From contig JAVKEP010000065.1 of NCBI GenBank assembly GCA_040221375.1, forward strand, positions 1 to 54,146: 54,146 bases of DNA, in the 5' to 3' direction. A model generated the notes under the pieces. The model had not been told where the DNA came from. It saw only the letters and a program-made list of their open reading frames with translations, and searched no databases. Source of the stretch: SHAN690 sp040221375. GTDB lineage: Bacteria; Bacteroidota; Bacteroidia; Flavobacteriales_G; Salibacteraceae. The position numbers were made by a program, and so were the translations under genes. Of the stretch, positions 24,691 through 32,219 are shown piece by piece. Position 1 is the stretch's first letter; the number at the start of each line of letters is the position of its first letter.

Positions 24691-25369
24691 GCATTTCGGA
24701 AAGACCTCCGTATTGAAGGGCATCAACCTTGAAATTGGTAGGGGTAAGGTCGTAAGCATGCTTGGGCCTAATGGTTCGGGTAAAAGCACCCTTTTAAAGT
24801 GTATGCTTGACCTAGTTCATCCATCCAGTGGGTCCATCTTGATCGATGGTCTTCCCGCCGACGACGTTAACGCAAGAGGGCTCATTTCGTACATGCCACA
24901 AGTTGCTCGATTTGCTGAAAACATCTCGGCGCGGAGACTAATCCGGTTGATCTCGGACCTCAGAGGGGAGCACCCAGACCCCTCCTGGCTCATAGACCAT
25001 TTTGCGTTAAGCGGACATATGCAAAAGCCTTTGGGCGAGCTCAGTGGTGGAACGAGACAAAAGGTTAGCGCCGTACTCGCGTTTCTGTTTGACACGCCTA
25101 TCATCGTTCTTGACGAGCCTACCGTGGGTTTGGATCCCGTCTCTCGACTGAAGTTTAAGAAGCTGGTTCTGGAAAAGAAAGCCCAAGGCAAAACCATCTT
25201 CTTTACGAGCCACATCATGAGCGATGTGGAAGAGGTGGCCGAAGAATTGATCTTCCTATTGGAAGGTCACGTTGTTTATCGTGGAACCCCCAGCACCTTA
25301 CTCGTTCAAACGGGTCAGCACAATTTAGAACACGCCATCGCTCACCTACTAAATGAAGAGTCTGAATGA
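24665..25369 (+). CDS. nosF: NosF ABC transporter ATPase
   Basis: A 234-residue ABC ATPase with Walker A GPNGSGKST, signature LSGGTRQKVSA, Walker B IIVLDEPTVGLDP and switch H in FFTSHIMSDVEE. With NosD and NosY it forms the complex that passes copper or sulfur species to NosZ. It overlaps nosD at its start and nosY at its end (ATGA). Confidence 0.94.
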   Translation: MIALQAVHKHFGKTSVLKGINLEIGRGKVVSMLGPNGSGKSTLLKCMLDLVHPSSGSILIDGLPADDVNARGLISYMPQVARFAENISARRLIRLISDLRGEHPDPSWLIDHFALSGHMQKPLGELSGGTRQKVSAVLAFLFDTPIIVLDEPTVGLDPVSRLKFKKLVLEKKAQGKTIFFTSHIMSDVEEVAEELIFLLEGHVVYRGTPSTLLVQTGQHNLEHAIAHLLNEESE

Positions 25370-26154
25370 AATTGACATGGCATATTTTCAAATTCGTGTT
25401 TCTCGATAATTTACGAAGCTTGTGGTCACTCGTCTACACCTTGTTTCTCGCTGCCAGCGCGTATGCATTGATCTATTTCACAGGATCATTTACGAGGGCA
25501 GTGGTGAGCATCATGAACATCATTATTCTGGTTGCCCCTCTTGTGAGTTCCATGATGATGAGTATGTATTATTTCAACAAAACAGACTTCCTCCACTTGC
25601 TCTTGGCCCAACCCGTTCGCAGGTCTCAAGTATTCTTAGGAATGTATCTGGGAGTGGCGGTAACATTGGTGCTATCGGTGCTTATTGGGTTGGGGCTGGG
25701 CCTTTTATTCTCATTGGAGAAATTAGATAACCTGCTTCCCTTGATTACCCTCATGATTTGCGGAACCATGCTTTCTTTGATATTTACTGCGCTCGCTCTT
25801 TTGGTTTCTATCTCTTCGAAGGATAAGTTAGGCGGAATAGGCCTCACACTTTTCGTGTGGCTTTTCATGGCCGTGATTTATGACGGTCTCATATTAATCT
25901 ATTTCATCGCGTTTTCAGAGTATCCCATAGAACAGCATGCGATTGGTTTGAGCTTGCTGAACCCGATTGATCTCAGTCGGATTTTTATCATGCTGCAACT
26001 TGACATCAGCGCTTTGCTCGGTTACTCTGGTGCTGTGTTTCAGAAATTTTTTGGGGCGGGGCATGGGATGTTGATCTCTGTATTTGCATTGACGGCTTGG
26101 TGCATCATCCCTTTGCTGGCCATTCTCCGAATCGGTCGCTCAAAAGATTTTTAA
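25366..26154 (+). CDS. nosY: NosY ABC transporter permease
   Basis: A 262-residue permease with about six membrane segments (around 15-40, 45-68, 95-120, 125-148, 160-185, 235-256), the inner-membrane partner of NosF and NosD. The SMMMSMYYFNKTDFLHLLLAQPVRRSQVFLG stretch is the coupling loop region typical of NosY/ABC-2 permeases. It is the last gene of the cluster and is followed by a structured non-coding region rather than a classic terminator. Confidence 0.92.
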   Translation: MKLTWHIFKFVFLDNLRSLWSLVYTLFLAASAYALIYFTGSFTRAVVSIMNIIILVAPLVSSMMMSMYYFNKTDFLHLLLAQPVRRSQVFLGMYLGVAVTLVLSVLIGLGLGLLFSLEKLDNLLPLITLMICGTMLSLIFTALALLVSISSKDKLGGIGLTLFVWLFMAVIYDGLILIYFIAFSEYPIEQHAIGLSLLNPIDLSRIFIMLQLDISALLGYSGAVFQKFFGAGHGMLISVFALTAWCIIPLLAILRIGRSKDF

Positions 26155-26179
26155 CCGCGTATTTGCTAAAAGAATTCCA

Positions 26180-26231
26180 TTTCGTTGATCACAATTGTTC
26201 GGTCTCGATACCGAGTATCCAATCAACGAAA
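26180..26231. repeat. Nested inverted repeat downstream of nosY
   Basis: The outer arms TTTCGTTGAT and ATCAACGAAA (10 bases, perfect) enclose 32 bases that themselves contain a TCGGT/ACCGA stem. Together they could form a branched RNA hairpin at the 3' end of the nos transcript or a cruciform. No T-run follows. Confidence 0.6.
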
Positions 26232-26340
26232 CCGCTTCAGAGAAGACAACGGTTTGTTTCATTCCAACGGCCATTTTCGCACGTTGTTGCGTACCAATGA
26301 CGTCTATGGCGCGATGATTCAACCCCTCTATCTCTAATTC

Positions 26341-26810
26341 GGACTAAGCCGCTGCGCGGCTTGATCCCTTGGGGGGTGTGACCCAACCTGCGCCCGATCA
26401 GCGCTGCTTTGCATCGCTCTTTTTGTTTTCTCTGGGTGGCTTTTCTCTTTTAGCGAGTACTTGGATTAAGCCGCTGCGCGGCTTGATCCCTTGGGGGGTG
26501 ACCCAACTTGCGCCCGATCAGCGCTGCTTTGCATCGCTCTTTTTCTTTTCTCAGGGTGGCTTGCTCTTTTAACGAGTACTTGGATTAAGCCGCTGCGCGG
26601 CTTGATCCCTTTGGGGGGTGACCCAACCTGCGCCCGATCAGCGCTGCTTTGCATCGCTCTTTTTCTTTTCTCTGGGTGGCTTGCTCTTTTAACGAATACT
26701 TGGATTAAGCCGCTGCGCGGCTTGATCCCTTTGGGGGTGACCCAACCTGCGCCCGATCAGCGCTGCTTTGCATCGCCCTTTTTGTTTTCTCTGGGTGGCT
26801 TTTCGAGCGA
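26341..26810. repeat. Four tandem copies of a ~120-bp non-coding repeat
   Basis: Units begin at 26341, 26463, 26582 and 26702 (lengths 122, 119, 120 and a partly diverged last copy). Each opens with a hairpin: arms GGATnAAGCCGC and GCGGCTTnATCC around TGC (unit 1 has GGAC). Each continues with a G-run and GTGACCCAAC, then CGATCAGCGCTGC, then a T/C-rich tract and GGGTGGCTT. Copies are about 90-97% identical, with small indels in the G-run. Both strands have open frames through some units, but the G-run indels break phase between copies, so it does not look protein-coding. It lies between nosY and tRNA-Ser. Confidence 0.93.
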
Positions 26811-26828
26811 GCTCGGCGCCTCCCTGAG

Positions 26829-26860
26829 AAAACAAAAAACGCCTCCCTGACGGGAGGCGT
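26829..26860 (-). terminator. Rho-independent terminator of tRNA-Ser
   Basis: On the minus strand the hairpin ACGCCTCCC / GGGAGGCGT (9-base perfect arms, 4-base loop) is followed by a T-rich tail. It is placed 16 bases after the tRNA-Ser 3' end. The sequence GCCTCCCTGA recurs just outside it at 26818-26827. Confidence 0.85.
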
Positions 26861-26875
26861 GATCGGGCTTGTTTG

Positions 26876-26960
26876 CGGAGAGAGGGGGATTCGAACCCCC
26901 GTTACGTTTCCGTAAACACGCTTTCCAAGCGTGCGCGTTCAGCCACTCTGCCACCTCTCC
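26876..26960 (-). tRNA. tRNA-Ser (anticodon GGA)
   Basis: Read on the minus strand, the 5' acceptor strand GGAGAGG pairs with TCTCTCC (one G-U). The anticodon arm is CACGC-TTGGAAA-GCGTG with anticodon GGA. A long variable arm (around TTACGGAAACGTAA) marks a class II tRNA. The T-arm is GGGGG-TTCGAAT-CCCCC. The discriminator is G, as for serine, and CCA is not encoded. It decodes UCC/UCU. Confidence 0.96.
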
Positions 26961-27005
26961 TTTGTCCCATTGAAAAATGGGAGCGCGAAAATAATGATTC
27001 CATTG

Positions 27006-29114
27006 CTAGTTTGCGCCTCCGGCTACCGAGGGGTCGATGGCTATGGCTTGCTGGAGGTATGATTCTCCTTTCTCTTGTTGTCCCAACTGCTTGTATAATA
27101 TGCCTAGGTTCAGCAATACGCGTGCGTTTTCTGGTTCTAGCTCAAGCGACTTATTGAAATTGTACAGCGCCGAATCCGCTGCTCCGGTCATCGCGTAGAC
27201 GATGCCTATCTTTTGGTGGGCCGCGGCGTTGCTCGGGTCGGCTTCTATCGCGTTTCTCAGGAACCGTTTCGCCCCAACCATGTCATTCATGCTTTTTCCG
27301 TGCAGCTCGCCTAGCGAGGAATAAATACGCGACAAGTCGCTGCCCTTTCTGTACTTGGTGAGGAGCTTATAAGCCTTGTCCGCCAGTGCGAACTCGCCTT
27401 TTTGCGTGGCGACATTTCCTACCGCTTCGAGGTTGGTTAGCAGGCGATCATCGTTTTTTCTCACCTTGATGGCTTGGGAAAAGTAGTGGATGCTATACTC
27501 GTAGTTACCCATCTCAAAGTATAGGTTGCCTAAAATGTCAAGCGGTGGGAAATACGATGGATAGATCTTCAGCGACTGCAAGCAGTAGCGTTCGCCTTCT
27601 TTGAGGTAACGTTGTTTTTCGGTTGGGTTTGCGGTCTCCTTGGCTAGGTCGAGCATTTCGCTCCCCATGGTCATCTTCACTTTCGCAGAACCATCTGAGG
27701 TGCCAACATCCGCAGTAGCCAAGGCCCTATCGTTTTCCCACGCGTAGTTTCTCACAATCGTTTTACCTGTATAGCCTATCATGACTATTACCAAAATGGA
27801 CGTAGCAAGCGTTTGGCCCATCCTTTTCTCTACTACATGCGTCAGCAAATAAGCCAGAATGAGCGCAAACCCCAGCGATGGAATGAACAAGAATCGCTCG
27901 TTCATGAATGCGCCGATGTCAAAAAAGAGGTTGCTGAATAGAATGAATGTCCCGAAGTAGAGAAGAAAACTGAAGCCTATGACGCTTCCTTTTTCACCAC
28001 GGATGCTCCGTATCAAAGTATAGATTCCAAAGCCCAGAATCAGAGCGTAAGCGACTAATGAAATGAGCGCTCCAGGGTGCGACCAGTCGTAATAAGGATT
28101 ATCACCTGCCGCCAACTCGTCAAACGTCCGGAAAGGATGGAAGGGATAATAATCATGGGTCAATGGGTGCGGCCAAACCAGCAGCTTTAAGTACAGGCCC
28201 ATCGTAAAAAAGATACTTGCGAGCCGCTCCGATGACGTTGCCTGTAAATAGGGCTTATTCATCAGTTCCTCCGCGACATCTAAGCTCGCTCCTTGGTCGC
28301 CAAAAACAGCGAGCCGGATCACTACGTAGAGCAACGTGACTCCCACGATGGGCGCGATGGCCATCATCGATGTCTTCCAGTCTCCCTTTGGAAAAAAGAT
28401 GAGCGTCAGCGGCATCACGCCAAGAAAAGTAACCGCTGACTCTTTCGAGAAAAGGCTCAGTAAAAACCACATTCCCCCATATGCGAGTAGCTTCTTGTCT
28501 TTGGATTGCATAAAATCCAGCACCGCCTTGAACGAAAGGAGTGCAAAAAGGAGGCTCATGATCTCATCACGACTCTTAATGTTAGCGGTTACCTCGGTAT
28601 GCAACGGATGCGCTATAAAAAGCAGCGTCGCAAGAAAGGGTAGACTGAACCACCAACGCTCTTCGCGCCACCCGAAAATGGAACGTAAAACCATTAGCAA
28701 TACCACGGCGACCAACCCGTAGAGCACTACATTTATGAAGTGGCTTAGCTGAGGCAAGTGGCCAAAGAACTGCCATTCCAAGGCATGAGTCGTAAGGGCC
28801 AGCGGACGGTATCGACCGCCTTCTACCAGCTTCTTTTTTGCTCCAAAAAATCCGGTCATCAGATCATTGGTCCAAATCTCGTCTATGCCTTCAATGCCTT
28901 GTTTTGTGAATTCATTGGCGGTGATATACAATTTGTCATCCAATGCGTAGTCAAATGGAATCGTATTCGCGTACAGCAGAAAACCCAAGGCAAAAACCAA
29001 GAAATAAGGAAGGGCTCTGTTGCCAGCCTGGGTCGGTTGTGACTCTACATTCACTACCGGTTCCTCGGCTTGAGCCGGCTGCTTCTTGGGTGTATATCCT
29101 TTGCGCTTGGCCAT
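27006..29114 (-). CDS. Polytopic membrane protein with C-terminal tetratricopeptide repeats
   Basis: A 702-residue protein. Residues ~30-480 contain about ten membrane segments resembling the GT-C-fold O-mannosyltransferase/TMTC architecture (an early DDKLYI acidic motif after TM1, then YRPLALTTHALEWQFFG). Residues ~500-700 hold about five TPR units (YPSYFPPLDILGNLYFEMGNYEYSIHYFSQAIKV; AAHQKIGIVYAMTGAADSALYNFNKSLELEPENARVLLNLGILYKQLG). A lipid-linked sugar transferase role is plausible but unproven. It lies directly after the asparaginase gene (one-base gap) and is followed by tRNA-Ser on the same strand. Confidence 0.85.
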   Translation of the reverse strand: MAKRKGYTPKKQPAQAEEPVVNVESQPTQAGNRALPYFLVFALGFLLYANTIPFDYALDDKLYITANEFTKQGIEGIDEIWTNDLMTGFFGAKKKLVEGGRYRPLALTTHALEWQFFGHLPQLSHFINVVLYGLVAVVLLMVLRSIFGWREERWWFSLPFLATLLFIAHPLHTEVTANIKSRDEIMSLLFALLSFKAVLDFMQSKDKKLLAYGGMWFLLSLFSKESAVTFLGVMPLTLIFFPKGDWKTSMMAIAPIVGVTLLYVVIRLAVFGDQGASLDVAEELMNKPYLQATSSERLASIFFTMGLYLKLLVWPHPLTHDYYPFHPFRTFDELAAGDNPYYDWSHPGALISLVAYALILGFGIYTLIRSIRGEKGSVIGFSFLLYFGTFILFSNLFFDIGAFMNERFLFIPSLGFALILAYLLTHVVEKRMGQTLATSILVIVMIGYTGKTIVRNYAWENDRALATADVGTSDGSAKVKMTMGSEMLDLAKETANPTEKQRYLKEGERYCLQSLKIYPSYFPPLDILGNLYFEMGNYEYSIHYFSQAIKVRKNDDRLLTNLEAVGNVATQKGEFALADKAYKLLTKYRKGSDLSRIYSSLGELHGKSMNDMVGAKRFLRNAIEADPSNAAAHQKIGIVYAMTGAADSALYNFNKSLELEPENARVLLNLGILYKQLGQQEKGESYLQQAIAIDPSVAGGAN

Positions 29115-29115
29115 C

Positions 29116-30138
29116 TCAACGTATCGATAATTCTCCTTTCAAATTGGTTGCCATTTGGGCCCGCACCCAATCCGGGTCCTCGCTTTGAGCGAGTAAAAAC
29201 ATCAACTTGGTCAATGAGGCCTCAACGGTCATGTCTCCACAACTCACGACACCCGCTTCCACTAAGCCGGAGCTGGTTTCGTATTTCCCTTGCTCAACAT
29301 TGCCCTTCGCGCATTGGGTCACATTGACGACTACTAATCCCCTGGAAACTGCCTTCCGTACAGCATCTAAAAGCCAAGGGTGCCGAGGAAGGTTTCCTGC
29401 GCCAAACGTCATGAGTACCAATCCCCGCAGCTGATCATTCGTCAAGACCGAGCTTACCAACTGCTCCGTAATCCCTGGAAAAAATGTCAGCACCGCAACC
29501 CGTTGATCGAACCCATCGGTAAGGACAAACTCGGCCGTTTCAGACCGGTACAGCTCCTCATGATCAAAATTCAAATTCACCCCAGCCGCAGCTAATGCAG
29601 GATAGTTTGGTGAAATGAACGCATCAAAGGCTTCGGTAGAAAATTTCTTTATCCGATTTCCGCGGAACAGTCGGTCTTCAAAACAAACGGCCACCTCCTG
29701 GATCACGGGTTCATCTCCTATTTTCTGGATGGCAAACTCAACTGCTGTAATTAAATTTTCACGCGCGTCGGTCCGAATTCGACCTATTGGAAGCTGGGAT
29801 CCGGTTAAAATTATTGGTTTTCGCAAGCCGTCGAACATAAAACTTAATGCAGATGCGGTATACGCCAGCGTGTCGGATCCGTGGAGGATGACAAATCCGT
29901 CGTACGTGTGGTAGTTCGACTCGACGTAGTGCGCGATGCGCGTCCAGTGCTCGGGCATCATGTCTGAACTGTCGATGGGGTGTTCGAAGGAGACCGAATC
30001 GAGTTCTGCTCCTAATTTATTCAGCTCGGGAACCTTTTTAAGGATGTGATCGAGATCAAAGGGAACCAAGGTCTGCTGGTCTTCCGATTCCACCATTCCA
30101 ATCGTCCCGCCGGTGTATATGATCAAAATTCTATTCAC
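29116..30138 (-). CDS. ansA: Type I (cytoplasmic) L-asparaginase
   Basis: A 340-residue asparaginase. The first catalytic Thr is in IIYTGGTIGM (residues ~7-16), the second in GFVILHGSDTLAYTASALSFM. LTGSQLPIGRIRTDARENLITA and GAGNLPRHPW follow as in the AnsA group. There is no signal peptide. It hydrolyses L-asparagine to aspartate and ammonia. The start overlaps the stop of the porin gene (ATGA), and the TPR membrane protein gene follows after one base, so the tatD-porin-ansA-TPR genes form one operon. Confidence 0.94.
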   Translation of the reverse strand: MNRILIIYTGGTIGMVESEDQQTLVPFDLDHILKKVPELNKLGAELDSVSFEHPIDSSDMMPEHWTRIAHYVESNYHTYDGFVILHGSDTLAYTASALSFMFDGLRKPIILTGSQLPIGRIRTDARENLITAVEFAIQKIGDEPVIQEVAVCFEDRLFRGNRIKKFSTEAFDAFISPNYPALAAAGVNLNFDHEELYRSETAEFVLTDGFDQRVAVLTFFPGITEQLVSSVLTNDQLRGLVLMTFGAGNLPRHPWLLDAVRKAVSRGLVVVNVTQCAKGNVEQGKYETSSGLVEAGVVSCGDMTVEASLTKLMFLLAQSEDPDWVRAQMATNLKGELSIR

Positions 30139-31313
30139 CGTGCGAATGTGAATGTTTTATCGAAATAAATTCCCGCTGTTACCACGAACTCTACTCGTTC
30201 TACAACGTGCGGATTGAATCCTGCCACTGCTGCATTGAATCCATTTCGCTCGTCCTTGACGCCAATCCCGTCCACGCCATTCAAGTCGTTCAGGTACCTC
30301 GCCTCGACTCGTAAAAATCCGTTGTCTGATGGGCTATACTCCAATCCTGCCGTGACCCCAATTATGTTGAGGCCATTGTTCACGCCCGGTCGAATGTACA
30401 CGCTCGATGAGTCGGTTCTGGTATCGTAGAAAGGCATGTAAGCAAAGGAATTCATATTTGACGGGTCGGAAAAGTACTCCCCACGCAGAGATGCTGCCAA
30501 GGATTGGCTGATGTGGTATTTGGCAGATAGCAAAGCTGCGACCAAGGGTGAACCTCCGGATTTCAACGACTGGCTTCCACGGAGTGCAAAGGCAACATCC
30601 AACCCTGCTTGCAACTCCAGCTTTTCTCCGGAATGGTTGAAGTAGGCGTCTTGATACCATAAATTATCGTTGTTCAGCGCCCCCGTTTGCTCGCTGCCAT
30701 AAAGGGTTGAATAAGTAAGCGAATTGACCTCCGAAAGGCTGTGTGAAACCAACAAGCCAACCGATTTTTCTGCGTTGTTATCCACATGGAGATTATAGCC
30801 ATTGATCAGGTGCGCTTCGTAATGTGTAGATCCCTTATCATAGCTGATTTTCACTCCCCCCTGGTAGAAAGGCCCGTAGAATGTTCCGAGGGTAATGATG
30901 CTCATCAGGTTGTCTTTAGGTAAAAAGGACTCGGTGCCGACGTGGGTTTTGAAGTACCCTCCTTCTAGCCAAAGTCCATCGGCGATTCGAACCCCGGCGT
31001 TGGCTTCTTGAACAGCCCTGTACTTCTCTCCCCATGCAATGGCAGCAATGTCGCCATGATGGATGGTAACGGTTCCGCGAAAATGCCTCGTTAGAAAGCT
31101 CGATGTAATCTGAGCCGTATTCAGCCCAAGGTTGTTGTGATATGCTCCTACACTATTGTGTTGCTGAAGGGCAACGTTTTGCGCATTACTGTAATAAGCG
31201 TAATAGGCGTCGGCATAGGCTCCAACCGTCACGGATGAGGAGTCGGCATCCCCCTCTTGAGCGATTGCACTAGTCGTCAAGATGATCAGGATGATCGTCA
31301 GTGTCCACTTCAT
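30135..31313 (-). CDS. Outer-membrane beta-barrel (porin-like) protein
   Basis: A 392-residue protein with signal peptide MKWTLTIILIILTTSAIAQ followed by a series of amphipathic strands (HFRGTVTIHHGDIAAIAW, GLWLEGGYFKTHVG, GVKISYDKGSTHYEAHLINGYNL) and a C-terminal strand ending in FTFAR. It is a typical Bacteroidota porin with an N-terminal ADAYYAYYSN segment. The substrate is unknown. Its first 44 bases overlap the 3' end of tatD in another frame, and its end overlaps the ansA start. Confidence 0.85.
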   Translation of the reverse strand: MKWTLTIILIILTTSAIAQEGDADSSSVTVGAYADAYYAYYSNAQNVALQQHNSVGAYHNNLGLNTAQITSSFLTRHFRGTVTIHHGDIAAIAWGEKYRAVQEANAGVRIADGLWLEGGYFKTHVGTESFLPKDNLMSIITLGTFYGPFYQGGVKISYDKGSTHYEAHLINGYNLHVDNNAEKSVGLLVSHSLSEVNSLTYSTLYGSEQTGALNNDNLWYQDAYFNHSGEKLELQAGLDVAFALRGSQSLKSGGSPLVAALLSAKYHISQSLAASLRGEYFSDPSNMNSFAYMPFYDTRTDSSSVYIRPGVNNGLNIIGVTAGLEYSPSDNGFLRVEARYLNDLNGVDGIGVKDERNGFNAAVAGFNPHVVERVEFVVTAGIYFDKTFTFAR

Positions 31314-32097
31314 AGGTAGGTAGGTTTAGTCCGAATAAATCAATGCAGTTTTTCGTCGTTGTAGCGGCGACCTCTTCCGAGCTCATTCCAAAGCATTCGG
31401 CCATTTTCTTAGCCACCAAGGCAGCATACGACGGTTCATTGCGTTTGCCTCGGAATGGAACCGGCGCCAGGTAGGGAGCGTCTGTTTCGAGGATGAAAAG
31501 AGAAGGATCAAAGTCTTGAACGAATTGGTCAATCTTGCCATTCTTGAACGTCAACACACCTCCCAAGCCCATTTTAAATGTACCATATGAGGCGATGTGT
31601 TCTGCTTGTTTCGCCGTGCCTGAAAAACAGTGAAAAACTCCCCGAAGCCGTTCGTCGTGCAGGCGATCTATGACCTCAAAGGTCTCGTCAAAGGCCTCGC
31701 GCACATGAACCACAATCGGCAGATTTAGCGCCTTTGCCCATTCTATTTGCTGCTCCAATGCGTCGACCTGTAGCGGGAGGGTTGATTTATCCCAGTGCAA
31801 ATCGATTCCAACCTCTCCGACCGCCCAATACTTTCGAATGGGCTGAAAGAGGTGGCGCTTGATCTCGTCGAGTTGCTCTTCATAATCCTCCTTTACGGAA
31901 CAAGGGTGTAGCCCCATCATCGGAAAGGCATGCTGCGAAAGTCGATCGGCACACCGATGCAAATCGGGGATGCTGGCCACGTCGATATTCGGTAGTAAAA
32001 AGTAGGCAACTCCGGCTTCTCGTGCACGCGCAATCATCTCATCAAAGTCATCCTTAAAGGCATCTAAGTAGATATGAGTATGGCTATCGATGAGCAT
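31270..32097 (-). CDS. TatD family metal-dependent hydrolase (DNase)
   Basis: A 275-residue TIM-barrel hydrolase. It has the metal motif DSHTHIYLDAF, E in VGEVGIDLHWD, HVREAFDE, GVFHCFSG and the final LETDAPYLAP. The family ends near NLFGL-type residues; here IDLFGLNLPTYEVDTDDHPDHLDD adds a ~15-residue acidic tail encoded in the overlap with the porin signal peptide. Members act as 3'-5' DNases or D-aminoacyl-tRNA deacylase-like enzymes. It is the first gene of the operon, with the -7 element TACATTTG four bases before its ATG. Confidence 0.92.
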   Translation of the reverse strand: MLIDSHTHIYLDAFKDDFDEMIARAREAGVAYFLLPNIDVASIPDLHRCADRLSQHAFPMMGLHPCSVKEDYEEQLDEIKRHLFQPIRKYWAVGEVGIDLHWDKSTLPLQVDALEQQIEWAKALNLPIVVHVREAFDETFEVIDRLHDERLRGVFHCFSGTAKQAEHIASYGTFKMGLGGVLTFKNGKIDQFVQDFDPSLFILETDAPYLAPVPFRGKRNEPSYAALVAKKMAECFGMSSEEVAATTTKNCIDLFGLNLPTYEVDTDDHPDHLDD

Positions 32098-32101
32098 ATG
32101 T

Positions 32102-32109
32102 CAAATGTA
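32102..32109 (-). promoter_or_regulatory. tatD operon -7 element (TACATTTG)
   Basis: On the minus strand TACATTTG matches TAnnTTTG and is followed by ACAT and the tatD ATG. The predicted transcript starts at or next to the start codon. Confidence 0.6.
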
Positions 32110-32219
32110 GTAGGAATGGGGGATTGGTTCTTTCTATCCCTCAACCTAAGGCCTTTGAATGATGAAATATGTCTGTTGGGTGGGCCAAATTCGTGAAATT
32201 CGCGCAATTGTTCGTCAGC

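Noticed and set aside
26341..26820. CRISPR array
   Set aside because: The repeats are ~120 bp and contiguous, with no unique spacers, and there are no cas genes in the window.
26466..26850. Open frames on both strands through the tandem repeats with a 40-residue period
   Set aside because: The openness follows from the repeated unit itself. The G-run indels shift the frame between copies, the peptide is basic and low in complexity, and there is no promoter or start context.
26155..26960. Genomic island or integrated element at tRNA-Ser
   Set aside because: No integrase, no duplicated tRNA 3' end at a second site, and the neighbouring genes are ordinary respiratory and housekeeping genes.
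26961..26985. Small hairpin CCCATT/AATGGG between tRNA-Ser and the TPR gene as a terminator
   Set aside because: The stem is short with no T-run on the minus strand; at most it is a leader hairpin of the tRNA precursor.
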